Source: an uncultured Tidjanibacter sp. | Lineage (GTDB): Bacteria > Bacteroidota > Bacteroidia > Bacteroidales > Rikenellaceae | NCBI GenBank assembly: GCA_947852905.1 | Contig: CANTVF010000003.1 | Location: 186,001-250,000 of the forward strand | Reading direction: 5' to 3' | DNA: 64,000 nt | Shown here: piece by piece, positions 38,593 to 46,578 of the stretch | Layout: the number at the start of each line of letters is the position of its first letter | Numbering within the stretch: position 1 is the first letter of the stretch | The notes under the pieces: model-generated | Told to the model about the DNA's origin: nothing | Database searches by the model: none | What the model saw: only the letters and a program-made list of their open reading frames with translations | Program-made: the position numbers and the translations under genes

Positions 38593-39531
38593 TTATTTCG
38601 ACATGGCCAGCATGTTGCGTATGGATACTTCGGCACGGCGGCGTATATCCTCATCTATCGTCACCTCCGGCGTTTCGTTTACGAGAGCATCGTATATCTT
38701 TTCCAACGTTACGAGCTTCATATATTCGCAATCGTTACAACCGCACGTAGAATCCATCGGAGGGGCGGGAATAAAATTCACCGCAGGATATTTCTCGCGC
38801 AATTCGTAAAGTATACCCGATTCGGTGGCTATTATATATTCCTTTCCGCCGTCGGTACCTATATAGTTTATGATAGCTGCCGTACTGCCGACGAAATCGG
38901 CAGCCATAAGAACCGGTTTCTTGCATTCGGGGTGTGCGAGTACCTTGGCTCCGGGATACTCTTTCTTGAGTTCGAGTATCTTCTCCAGAGAGAACTTCTC
39001 GTGAACATGACAAGCTCCGTCCCACAGGACTATGTCGTTCCGTCCCGTCATACGTTTTATATAATCGCCGAGATTGCGGTCGGGCGCGAATATGATCTTC
39101 TGACCGGCAGGCATCGCCTCCACGATTTTCAAAGCGTTGGACGAAGTACAGCATACGTCGGTTAGAGCCTTGACGCCGACCGAAGTGTTGACATACGATA
39201 CCACCTTATGATCCGGATACTTTCCGATGAATTTCTCGAACTCCGCCGCATCGCACGAATCGGCCAGCGAACACCCTGCCGCCGGATCGGGAATCAGCAC
39301 TTTCTTCTGCGGAGACAGCACTTTTGCCGTTTCGGCCATGAAATATACGCCGGCGAACAGTATGATGTCGGCATCGGTATCTGCCGCTTTCTGCGATAGG
39401 GCCAGCGAATCACCTATGAAGTCGGCTATCTGCTGCACTTCAGGCCGCGTATAATAATGCGCGAGTATTACGGCATTCTTTTCTCTTTTCAGAGCCTTTA
39501 TCCTTTCGACGAGGATCGAGTTGTCAACCAT
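38593..39531 (-). CDS. nadA: Quinolinate synthase
   Basis: The protein has 312 residues. Family motifs include ILAHYYTRPEVQQIADFIGDSL, FMAETAKVLSP, PDPAAGCSLADSC, and the C-terminal MDSTCGCNDCEYM. Conserved Cys residues for the [4Fe-4S] cluster are present. It condenses iminoaspartate with dihydroxyacetone phosphate to make quinolinate for NAD. nadB and nadC are not nearby. It borders the proposed oriC on its 5' side. Confidence 0.96.
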   Translation of the reverse strand: MVDNSILVERIKALKREKNAVILAHYYTRPEVQQIADFIGDSLALSQKAADTDADIILFAGVYFMAETAKVLSPQKKVLIPDPAAGCSLADSCDAAEFEKFIGKYPDHKVVSYVNTSVGVKALTDVCCTSSNALKIVEAMPAGQKIIFAPDRNLGDYIKRMTGRNDIVLWDGACHVHEKFSLEKILELKKEYPGAKVLAHPECKKPVLMAADFVGSTAAIINYIGTDGGKEYIIATESGILYELREKYPAVNFIPAPPMDSTCGCNDCEYMKLVTLEKIYDALVNETPEVTIDEDIRRRAEVSIRNMLAMSK

Positions 39532-40105
39532 GATTATTTATTTTTATTTTTTTCTTATTTAAATCTTAAAAAGATAATAACAATAATAAAGCCTGTTGAT
39601 AATGTTCATAAGTTGCGGTATACGTTAGTAATGTATAGTTATTACTTTTTATCAACAGACTGTCGTTCTGTCGGCATGTATATGTTTCCGCATCGGTATT
39701 TCCGCTAACTCGCATTCACTCCGAATGTTATATTTAAAGTATTAATTCATTGCGAGTTATACTTTAATGTTCGGAATCGTTCCAACATATAAACCGTTGT
39801 CGTACAACATGCTTTTATATTTCGTTCCATTTTTCATGCAACTTGCCGCATGCGTTTTTCTCAGCTGTTTGCGTCATGTTGTCAACATATGTTCATAAAG
39901 TTATCGACATATCGACAGACATATTTTGGAGTTGATAGTGTGCGTTATGCTGTCGATAAAACATGAACGTATTTTAGTGTTTTTTTCTTGTTTTTTCCGT
40001 TCGTGTTCCGTGTATACGGATTTTCCGGATTTACCAGAAAAAAATGTTTTCGTCCGTCATTATTTATGAACAGGTTCCTGTTGTGTTGTCAACAGATATG
40101 TGACG
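39532..40105. other. Candidate chromosomal replication origin (oriC)
   Basis: This is a 574-base gene-free, AT-rich stretch between nadA and mrp. Seven 9-mers fit TTATSRACA on either strand: 39594-39602, 39603-39611, 39649-39657, 39890-39898, 39901-39909, 39951-39959 and 40064-40072. They differ from the DnaA-box consensus TTATCCACA at one or two central bases. An almost pure A/T tract at 39533-39590 could be the unwinding element. Composition of the + strand flips from A/C-rich to G/T-rich across this gap, as expected at an origin. dnaA is not adjacent, so the call rests on boxes plus skew. Confidence 0.75.
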
Positions 40106-41173
40106 TTATTTCTTAAGGTTTTCAACAATTCCGTCTGCTATCGCACGATAGTACCTTTTTACCTCTTCGTTTGTGGAAACCGCAGGGGTACCGCTTTCTC
40201 CTCCTTCCATAACAGACTGTATTATAGGTATATCGCCGAGAAAATCTATACCTTCGGTGCGTGCGAGATTACGGGCTCCGCCTTGCCCGAAAATGTAATA
40301 CCTGTTTTCGGGAAGTTCCGAAGGGGTGAACCATGCCATGTTTTCTATTATTCCGAGCACCGGTACGTCTATACCTTCGGTTTGGAACATGTGTATTCCC
40401 CGTCTTACGTCTGCCAGCGCTACCTGTTGCGGTGTAGATACTATTACGGCTCCGTTCACCTTTATTTCTCCGACTACGGAGAGATGGACGTCTCCTGTTC
40501 CGGGAGGCATGTCTATGAGCAGGAAATCGAGTTCTTCCCACAATGTCTGGTGCAGAAGCTGTTTCAGTGCGGTAGTCGCCATCGGACCACGCCATATGAG
40601 CGCGTCGTCCGGCGAAATGAAGAAACCTATTGACGAGATTTTTATGCCGTCCCTTTCGGCGGGTATTATGTAGTCGCGTCCGTCACGTGTTGTGCCTTCT
40701 GGAATGTATCCTTCGAGCGAGAACATTTTTGGCATCGATGGGCCGTAGATGTCCGCATCGAGTATTCCGACCTTGTAACCCATGTCGCGCAGAGTTGCTG
40801 CGAGGTTTGCCGTTACGGTGGATTTACCCACGCCTCCTTTGCCGGAAGCGACGGCTATGGTGTGTTTTATATTTCCAGTGGAGGTTATTGATTTCAGATC
40901 GTTCTCTTTTTTCTGTTCCGGCGCCTCTTCACGGATGCTGACCGTTATCTTGCCTTCGAGTTCAGGATAGTTTTCTGTAACGGCGGTTATTATTTGTCTC
41001 TTTATGGAGTTGGCGAAAGGATCCTTGCGTTTTCTGAAAAACAGGGTTACGGTCGCACCGTTTTCGGCGATGACAATGTTTTCAACTATACCCGACGAAA
41101 CTATGTCGTTTCCGGTTTCGGGATGTACTATTTCCGAAAGGACTTTTTTTATCTGGTTTTCTGTAACGGCCAT
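40106..41173 (-). CDS. Mrp/NBP35-family iron-sulfur cluster carrier ATPase
   Basis: The protein has 355 residues. An N-terminal MIP18/DUF59-like domain (about 1-85) precedes a P-loop domain with the deviant Walker A SGKGGVGKS, Walker B-like LLIDMPPGTGDVHLSV, and STPQQVALADVRRG. These identify the Mrp/ApbC family, which carries Fe-S clusters to target proteins. The CxxC seen in many homologues near the C-terminus is replaced (ENMAWFTPSELPENRYYIFG), so the cluster site may differ. It borders the candidate oriC. Confidence 0.93.
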   Translation of the reverse strand: MAVTENQIKKVLSEIVHPETGNDIVSSGIVENIVIAENGATVTLFFRKRKDPFANSIKRQIITAVTENYPELEGKITVSIREEAPEQKKENDLKSITSTGNIKHTIAVASGKGGVGKSTVTANLAATLRDMGYKVGILDADIYGPSMPKMFSLEGYIPEGTTRDGRDYIIPAERDGIKISSIGFFISPDDALIWRGPMATTALKQLLHQTLWEELDFLLIDMPPGTGDVHLSVVGEIKVNGAVIVSTPQQVALADVRRGIHMFQTEGIDVPVLGIIENMAWFTPSELPENRYYIFGQGGARNLARTEGIDFLGDIPIIQSVMEGGESGTPAVSTNEEVKRYYRAIADGIVENLKK

Positions 41174-41354
41174 TGTTGTGTAAGTTATCGGTTATTATCA
41201 TGCAAATATACTAATTATGCTATCTGTTCCTGCCAATATATATAATATATATGTACGGTCTTTCCGGTCTTTGGTCATGTATCTTGAAACATCTGGTATG
41301 ACTTATGTTAATTAATAAAAAAATATCGAATTACGATAATGCAATAAAATTTTA

Positions 41355-41362
41355 TAATTTTG
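41355..41362 (+). promoter_or_regulatory. -7 box (TAATTTTG) upstream of sppA
   Basis: TAATTTTG fits TAnnTTTG and lies 73 bases before the sppA start. No clear -33 partner. The other bases between 41174 and 41435 are AT-rich and hold nothing else. Confidence 0.4.
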
Positions 41363-41435
41363 CGCTATATCCGTGTGGACGTTATCGTTTTACACGGAAG
41401 CATGTTTCGTATATCATTAAAATCGCAATATTGTT

Positions 41436-43277
41436 ATGAAACATTTTTTCAGTACGTTCGGCGCTGCGCTTCTGGCGTTTTTCGTAGGCGGCATACTAAT
41501 GTGGGTAGTCGTCGTATTTTCGTTGGCCGGAATGGCGGCATCCATGATGCCTAAACAGAAAACCGCTAAGGCTCCGTCTGGCGAGACGGTTCTCGTGATA
41601 GATTTGCAGAACGGGATAGTCGATTCTCCCGATAACAAGTTCGGAGGTTTCAGCTTGAGCGGCAAGTTTTCGATACCCATGTCCAACACCACGCTCGAAG
41701 TGGGAAACGCTCTTAAGAGCGCTGCCGTAGATCCTAAAATAAAAGGCGTTTACCTCAATTTTACGGGCAACGGCATGTTGAGTTATGCCAATGTCGAGGA
41801 GTTGAGGGATATGCTCGCCGAATTCAAGAAATCCGGCAAGTTCGTCGTGGCATACAACGACGTCTATTCGCAGGCATCGTATTGGCTCTGCTCCGTGGCG
41901 GACAAGGTATTCGTTAATCCGGAGGGCGCTGTGGATTGGCGAGGCATATCTGCCAACGTGATGTTTTTCAAGGGTCTGTTGGACAAGTTGGGCGTTGATA
42001 TGGAAATCGTGCGCCACGGCTCGTTCAAAGCTGCCGTAGAGCCCTATATGACCGATCGTATGAGTTCCGCGAACCGCATGCAGATGAATACGATCGTATA
42101 TTCGTTGTGGAACGTGTTGCTGGGCGATGTGGCCGATTCGCGCGGCATATCGGCGGACGATCTCAAGGCTTATGCTGAAAATATGGAGATCAGGGATACG
42201 GAAGACGCCCTGCGTCTCGGTATGGTCGACGGTCTGCTTTACAGCGATCAGGTGGAAGGCGTACTTTGGGCTATGAGCAATGGCCGGCAGGTGAGCGATT
42301 ATTCCGATATGGACGATTCGCATGTTGTGGATAAAATATCGTTGGGAGACTATATAGCCGTCAACAATATGATGACCTCGTATAATTCGTATGACATGTC
42401 TGCCGATAACAAGATAGCGATAATATATGCCGAAGGTGAGATCGTGGACGGCGAAAGTCTCGGAAGCGGTCAGGTAGGCGGTTTGACGCTTTCGGAACAG
42501 ATAGCTTCCGCACGTAAGGACGATAAGGTAAAAGCCGTCGTTCTCCGGGTGAATTCTCCGGGCGGTAGCGCACTGGCTTCCGAGGTGATATGGCGCGAGA
42601 TGTCTTTGTGCCGCGAAATAAAGCCTGTGATAGTTTCCATGGGAGGAATGGCCGCTTCCGGAGGTTATTACATATCTTCGCCGGCGGATATGATTCTTGC
42701 AGACCGTACTACTCAGACAGGCTCCATAGGCGTATTCGGAATGATTCCCAATGTAGGCAAGGCGCTCGAAGACAAACTCGGCATAACTTTCGACGGAGTG
42801 AAGACAGGCAATGCGGCCGATATGGGCAGTATTTTAAGGCCTATGACTCCGAGAGAGAGGGCTATCGTGCAGGAGAGTGTCGATGAGGTTTACGGTACTT
42901 TTGTGGACCATGTAGCCGAAGGCAGGAACATGACCGTTGAAAATGTCGATGCGATAGGGCAGGGACGTGTATGGCTCGGATTCAATGCCATGCATAACGG
43001 CTTGATAGACGGATTCGGAGGTCTGGACGACGCTATAGCCATGGCAGCCGACAGGGCCGGGATAGCTGGCGATTATACGGTCTACGAAATAGTTTCCGAG
43101 CCTGATCCGTTCATGATGTTGCTTTCCATGTTTGCCGGTTCAGGTAAAAGTCAGGCGCAGACTTCTGCCGTGGAAGCGAATGCGGAGAAGCTGTTTGACA
43201 GTTGTCGCGCGTTGATGCAGGCTGCCGAGAAGGGTGGCGTCATGGCTCGTGCTGCTTACGATATAGAATTTTATTAA
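41436..43277 (+). CDS. sppA: Signal peptide peptidase SppA, 67K (two-domain) type
   Basis: The protein has 613 residues. An N-terminal membrane anchor (about 10-35) is followed by two tandem S49 domains. The general-base Lys is in RHGSFKAAVEPY (first domain) and the nucleophilic Ser is in MGGMAASGGYYIS (second domain). LRVNSPGGSALASEVIWRE and TGSIGVFG are further S49 hallmarks. It degrades leftover signal peptides in the membrane. Length and catalytic residues match E. coli-type SppA. Confidence 0.95.
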   Translation: MKHFFSTFGAALLAFFVGGILMWVVVVFSLAGMAASMMPKQKTAKAPSGETVLVIDLQNGIVDSPDNKFGGFSLSGKFSIPMSNTTLEVGNALKSAAVDPKIKGVYLNFTGNGMLSYANVEELRDMLAEFKKSGKFVVAYNDVYSQASYWLCSVADKVFVNPEGAVDWRGISANVMFFKGLLDKLGVDMEIVRHGSFKAAVEPYMTDRMSSANRMQMNTIVYSLWNVLLGDVADSRGISADDLKAYAENMEIRDTEDALRLGMVDGLLYSDQVEGVLWAMSNGRQVSDYSDMDDSHVVDKISLGDYIAVNNMMTSYNSYDMSADNKIAIIYAEGEIVDGESLGSGQVGGLTLSEQIASARKDDKVKAVVLRVNSPGGSALASEVIWREMSLCREIKPVIVSMGGMAASGGYYISSPADMILADRTTQTGSIGVFGMIPNVGKALEDKLGITFDGVKTGNAADMGSILRPMTPRERAIVQESVDEVYGTFVDHVAEGRNMTVENVDAIGQGRVWLGFNAMHNGLIDGFGGLDDAIAMAADRAGIAGDYTVYEIVSEPDPFMMLLSMFAGSGKSQAQTSAVEANAEKLFDSCRALMQAAEKGGVMARAAYDIEFY

Positions 43278-43290
43278 CGGTTGCCCGTAT

Positions 43291-43317
43291 GGCGGTCCCC
43301 ATTACGTGGGGACCGCC
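43291..43317. terminator. Hairpin after sppA
   Basis: Stem arms of about 11 bp (43291-43301 with 43307-43317) have a short loop and no T run. It is probably the sppA terminator. Confidence 0.5.
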
Positions 43318-43450
43318 GCATAAGTACGATAAGTGTAACCGGAGGAAGGTATTGTACAGAACGGTTTTGCAATACATTTGCGGTAAGTTGCATCATTTTC
43401 TCAAAAATATCGGAAAAAAATCGCACCTTTGCAGTGACGTTTAGTCCGAC

Positions 43451-43522
43451 GGTCCCGTAGTTCAATGGATAGAATATAAGATTCCGGTTCTTACGATATG
43501 GGTTCGATTCCCGTCGGGATCA
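43451..43522 (+). tRNA. tRNA-Arg(CCG)
   Basis: A full cloverleaf can be drawn: 7-bp acceptor stem (43451-43457 with 43515-43521, one G-T pair), D arm GTTC/GAAT, anticodon stem TAAGA/TCTTA closing the loop TTCCGGT (anticodon CCG), and T arm with loop TTCGATT closed by ATGGG/CCCGT. Discriminator A is at 43522. CCA is not encoded. It reads CGG codons. Confidence 0.95.
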
Positions 43523-43526
43523 CATG

Positions 43527-43567
43527 AATATTCCTTTACTGAAATTTTCCTTCAGTAAAGGAATATT
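43527..43567. terminator. Bidirectional terminator between tRNA-Arg and the dGTPase-like gene
   Basis: A perfect 17-bp stem (43527-43543 with 43551-43567) with a 7-base loop. It is positioned to end both the tRNA (+) and the dGTPase-like gene (-). Confidence 0.85.
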
Positions 43568-43624
43568 ATTTATATGTTTCTTATGATATTGGAAAATATA
43601 AATGATTAGAAAAGAGGTATTGTC

Positions 43625-44848
43625 TCAGAACGAAATGATTTCATGATAAACTTTAATTGCAAAGTTATCTGTCATTCCTGCAATGAAATCTATAATTGCT
43701 CGTTTGTAATCAATTTCGTTTTCTAAATCATATATTTTTTTATTTTGAAATCGTTTATATTCTTTGGTTTGGTTATCTAAGTTTTGAGAATATTTTATTA
43801 GCCAATTGTAGAATGTATTCATTAACAATGGGAATTGTCTACAGTCGTTTTTGATGGTCTTTAAAAGATTTTTGTTCTCAAAATAGTTTGCAAGGAATTT
43901 ATATATAGTATTTATAATTTTTTCTGAGTATTCTTTATATGACTCTATTCTATGATGTCTATATATGTATTTACCATTAAACTCTTTGATATCTTTAATG
44001 AGACTGTAATATTTATTTGATAGCAATAATCCATTTTCTAAACTGCTGTTTTCACATAAATCTATTATCAAATCATGAATTAAAGCGGTATTATTAAGTG
44101 TTTTGATACCTGAGTACTGTTGGATAAGTTTTTGTAAATCTTTTAATGTCTTTTTATTAAACAAATTTAATTCTATAGCATCTTCTATATCGCGCCCCAA
44201 ATAAGCTATTTTGTCTGATATTTTTACTACACAGGCTTCCCATGTATATGGAGCTATTTCTCCGGGAGACTTTATAGTATATAAGTCAATGTCTTCATTA
44301 CGTGGTTTTAGTTTGTTTTCGTCGATTTCTCCACAGTGAGAAATTATACCGTCCCTAACCGCATATGTAAGATTGAAGTTTTGATGATTGTTAGCTTTAT
44401 CTGGTAATGTAGCGATTTTATCAACTACGTATAAACCGTTTTTCTCATGCCAAAAATCCTCGTTTATTTCATTTTGTGTTATTTTACTTAATCTAGTTTC
44501 TCCTTCATGTCCGAACGGAGCATGGCCAATGTCGTGACTCAAAGCAATTGCTTGGGTTAGTTCGGTGTTTAATCCTAAAAAATTAGCTATTGTATAACTT
44601 ACGGAGGCCACATGGTGTACATGTTCCATGCGAGTACATATGTGGTCATTTTGGGTTGCAAAGAATACTTGTGTTTTGTGTTTCAATCTACTGTATGGTT
44701 GTGAGTGTAACACACGTGTATAATCCCGGTAAAATTCAGATCTTATGTCTTCAGGTTTTTTGTATAATTCTGATTCTCTGGAGATACATTGTATCCATTT
44801 AGGATGCTTATCATATATTCTTTCGCTATAGAATTTGTTTTTTTCCAT
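43625..44848 (-). CDS. dGTPase-like HD-domain triphosphohydrolase, AT-rich (probably acquired)
   Basis: The protein has 407 residues. The HD-domain metal ligands are in RMEHVHHVASVSYTIA and LSHDIGHAPFGHEGE, the usual dGTPase signatures, with SRLKHKTQVF upstream. The enzyme splits dNTPs, mainly dGTP, into nucleoside and triphosphate; homologues restrict phage by lowering dNTPs. One 60-base row inside the gene (43921) has only 14 G+C, against 35 in a row of the next gene (45361), so it is compositionally foreign. It sits right after tRNA-Arg. A housekeeping role cannot be excluded. Confidence 0.88.
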   Translation of the reverse strand: MEKNKFYSERIYDKHPKWIQCISRESELYKKPEDIRSEFYRDYTRVLHSQPYSRLKHKTQVFFATQNDHICTRMEHVHHVASVSYTIANFLGLNTELTQAIALSHDIGHAPFGHEGETRLSKITQNEINEDFWHEKNGLYVVDKIATLPDKANNHQNFNLTYAVRDGIISHCGEIDENKLKPRNEDIDLYTIKSPGEIAPYTWEACVVKISDKIAYLGRDIEDAIELNLFNKKTLKDLQKLIQQYSGIKTLNNTALIHDLIIDLCENSSLENGLLLSNKYYSLIKDIKEFNGKYIYRHHRIESYKEYSEKIINTIYKFLANYFENKNLLKTIKNDCRQFPLLMNTFYNWLIKYSQNLDNQTKEYKRFQNKKIYDLENEIDYKRAIIDFIAGMTDNFAIKVYHEIISF

Positions 44849-45118
44849 AATGTTTCGCGGTATTGATTTGGTTTTTATTATTAAGCAAATATAATGATTT
44901 TATTGAAAATTATGAGGTGCATTTTAAATTATTGTATACCTTGTGTATAATATTGCTTATTTAATAAGAGTAAATTTAATATAAATTATGTAATATGTAA
45001 ATATAAATATATAATTGTATTTAATAATCATTTACTTATATTTGCAATTGCCACCATTTACAGCAAATCTTTGTGTTTCTATGAATAACTTTTTGAACTG
45101 TATATCTTGAATTATGTT
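44849..45118. other. Very AT-rich gap between dGTPase-like gene and regulator
   Basis: This is a 270-base stretch almost entirely A/T. The composition continues that of the dGTPase-like gene, so the foreign segment probably extends to about 45060. No second copy of the tRNA 3' end (an attachment-site repeat) was found by eye. Confidence 0.5.
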
Positions 45119-45736
45119 ATGAAACTCGACGATTGGCAGCGGATAGAGAAGATAGTTTCTTGGGCCGGGTTGTCCGTCAATGCGTTCGCTTTGAATATAG
45201 GGTTGGGCAGAAGCGAGAATCTGTACCGGATACGGCGCGGCGACAACGGCATCAGCAAGGAACTCGCACGCGCCATAGCCGCACGCTATCCGGAGATAAA
45301 CCCTGCATGGATACTGACGGGGGAGGGGGATATGTTCGTGGGCGGTTCGTCGGAGCGGAACGCGATACCGGTTTACGATGTGGACGCCGCTTTTCTGGCG
45401 GTTACGGACGTCATGCCTCAACCCTCGCATATGATAAGTCTGCCGCGTGTTGCGGACGTTTCGTTCGCTGCCATTACGACTTGTCGCGACATGGAGCCGG
45501 ACATACCGTGCGGCGCTACGCTGCTGCTTTCGAAAACGTCGCCGGACAGGATAGTGCCGGGGTATGTCTATATGGTGGCGACGTCAGTCGGTGCGTTTTT
45601 GCGCACCGTTCGTAAGTGCGATGACGGCAAGCTGCTTCTCGTGGCCTCTGCCGCCGGATTCGGCGATATGGAGGTCTCTGCGGCGGATATAAAAAAGATC
45701 TTTGCCGTAAGGGGATATATACGTTACAATTTTTAA
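45119..45736 (+). CDS. HTH regulator with S24/LexA-like C-terminal domain lacking the catalytic Ser
   Basis: The protein has 205 residues from ATG 45119. The N-terminal HTH (about 5-70) ends with PAWILTGEGDMF, usual in phage-type repressors of Bacteroidota. The C-terminal half resembles S24 peptidases (MEPDIPCGATLLLSKT, VPGYVYMVATSVGAFLRTV). Where self-cleaving members have Gly-Asp-Ser-Met, this has Cys-Arg-Asp-Met (Asp124), and the usual Lys is Arg162, so self-cleavage is unlikely. It may be a stable DNA-binding regulator. Targets are unknown. Confidence 0.82.
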   Translation: MKLDDWQRIEKIVSWAGLSVNAFALNIGLGRSENLYRIRRGDNGISKELARAIAARYPEINPAWILTGEGDMFVGGSSERNAIPVYDVDAAFLAVTDVMPQPSHMISLPRVADVSFAAITTCRDMEPDIPCGATLLLSKTSPDRIVPGYVYMVATSVGAFLRTVRKCDDGKLLLVASAAGFGDMEVSAADIKKIFAVRGYIRYNF

Positions 45737-45741
45737 ATACT

Positions 45742-45749
45742 TAACTTTG
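45742..45749 (+). promoter_or_regulatory. -7 box (TAACTTTG) upstream of ribE
   Basis: TAACTTTG follows the regulator stop by 5 bases and lies 61 bases before ribE. No FMN riboswitch is visible in this short gap. Confidence 0.45.
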
Positions 45750-45810
45750 TACCGGTCGGTCGGCGGTGCCGGTCGTGCCGTGATTATTGGATACCAAATA
45801 GAGTGGAGAT

Positions 45811-46410
45811 ATGTTTTCGGGAATAGTCGAGAGAATGGCCGTAGTTGCGGCGATCAGCGAGGACAGGCAGAACAAGACGTTTACCATGCGTTCCGACATT
45901 GCGCAGGAGCTGAAAGTAGACCAGAGCGTGTCGCACAACGGCGTTTGCCTTACGGTGGAATCGGTGTCGGAGGATACCTATACAGTGACCGCTATCCATG
46001 AGACGCTCATCAAATCCAATCTCGGCCTGCTGAAGGTAGGCGACAGCGTTAATCTCGAACGCAGCATGCGTCCGGATGCACTGCTCGACGGGCACATAGT
46101 GCAGGGGCATGTGGACCAGACGGCCGTATGTACCGCGGTGGACAATGCCGACGGCAGCTACTATTACACGTTCGAGTACGAGCCCAAGGGAGACAACGTT
46201 ACCGTAGAGAAAGGTTCCGTGGCAGTGAACGGCGTTAGTCTTACGGTGGTGAACTCGCGCGAGGGATCGTTTCAGGTGGCTATCATACCATATACTTTCG
46301 AGCATACCAATTTCAAGGATATCCGTCCGGGTACGGTGGTGAATATAGAGTTCGATATAATCGGGAAATATATAGCCCGTCTGATGAAAAGCTATAGGGA
46401 TCAGCTGTAA
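45811..46410 (+). CDS. ribE: Riboflavin synthase, alpha subunit
   Basis: The protein has 199 residues. It opens with MFSGIVERMA and contains two Lum-binding domain repeats, each with the VxNGVCLTV / VNGVSLTVV and GHIVQGHVDQ signatures. The enzyme dismutates two 6,7-dimethyl-8-ribityllumazine molecules into riboflavin. Other rib genes are not adjacent. uvrC begins 168 bases later. Confidence 0.95.
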   Translation: MFSGIVERMAVVAAISEDRQNKTFTMRSDIAQELKVDQSVSHNGVCLTVESVSEDTYTVTAIHETLIKSNLGLLKVGDSVNLERSMRPDALLDGHIVQGHVDQTAVCTAVDNADGSYYYTFEYEPKGDNVTVEKGSVAVNGVSLTVVNSREGSFQVAIIPYTFEHTNFKDIRPGTVVNIEFDIIGKYIARLMKSYRDQL

Positions 46411-46566
46411 AGCCGGAATTGCGGAATACGGCGGGCGTGCCCTGCCGACGGTGTGCCGGACTGTTACGCAGCCCGGCATGTTTTTTCGTATGCGGCGGTT
46501 TGTTCTGCCGGCCGGAAACGGACGGTTAGGAAAATACGGAGACGTCGTTATGCGTTATTTAAAGGA

Positions 46567-46574
46567 TATATTTG
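46567..46574 (+). promoter_or_regulatory. -7 box (TATATTTG) immediately upstream of uvrC
   Basis: TATATTTG ends 4 bases before the uvrC ATG. If used, the transcript would start at or beside the start codon (leaderless). The same 4-base spacing occurs at the Stealth gene (13921-13933). Confidence 0.4.
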
Positions 46575-46578
46575 TATC

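Noticed and set aside
38515-39165. Plus-strand 216-codon frame
   Set aside because: It is antisense to nadA, whose conserved Cys and motifs are complete on the minus strand.
39594-40072. Repeated 9-mers considered as a CRISPR array or iteron plasmid origin
   Set aside because: The repeats are short, on both strands and irregularly spaced, with no spacers and no cas or rep gene nearby; DnaA boxes fit better.
43501-45120. Attachment-site duplication of the tRNA-Arg 3' end
   Set aside because: No second copy of the tRNA 3' sequence was found downstream by eye, so an integrase-type island is not claimed.
45737-45810. Riboswitch ahead of ribE
   Set aside because: The gap is only 74 bases and shows no FMN-riboswitch conserved segments.
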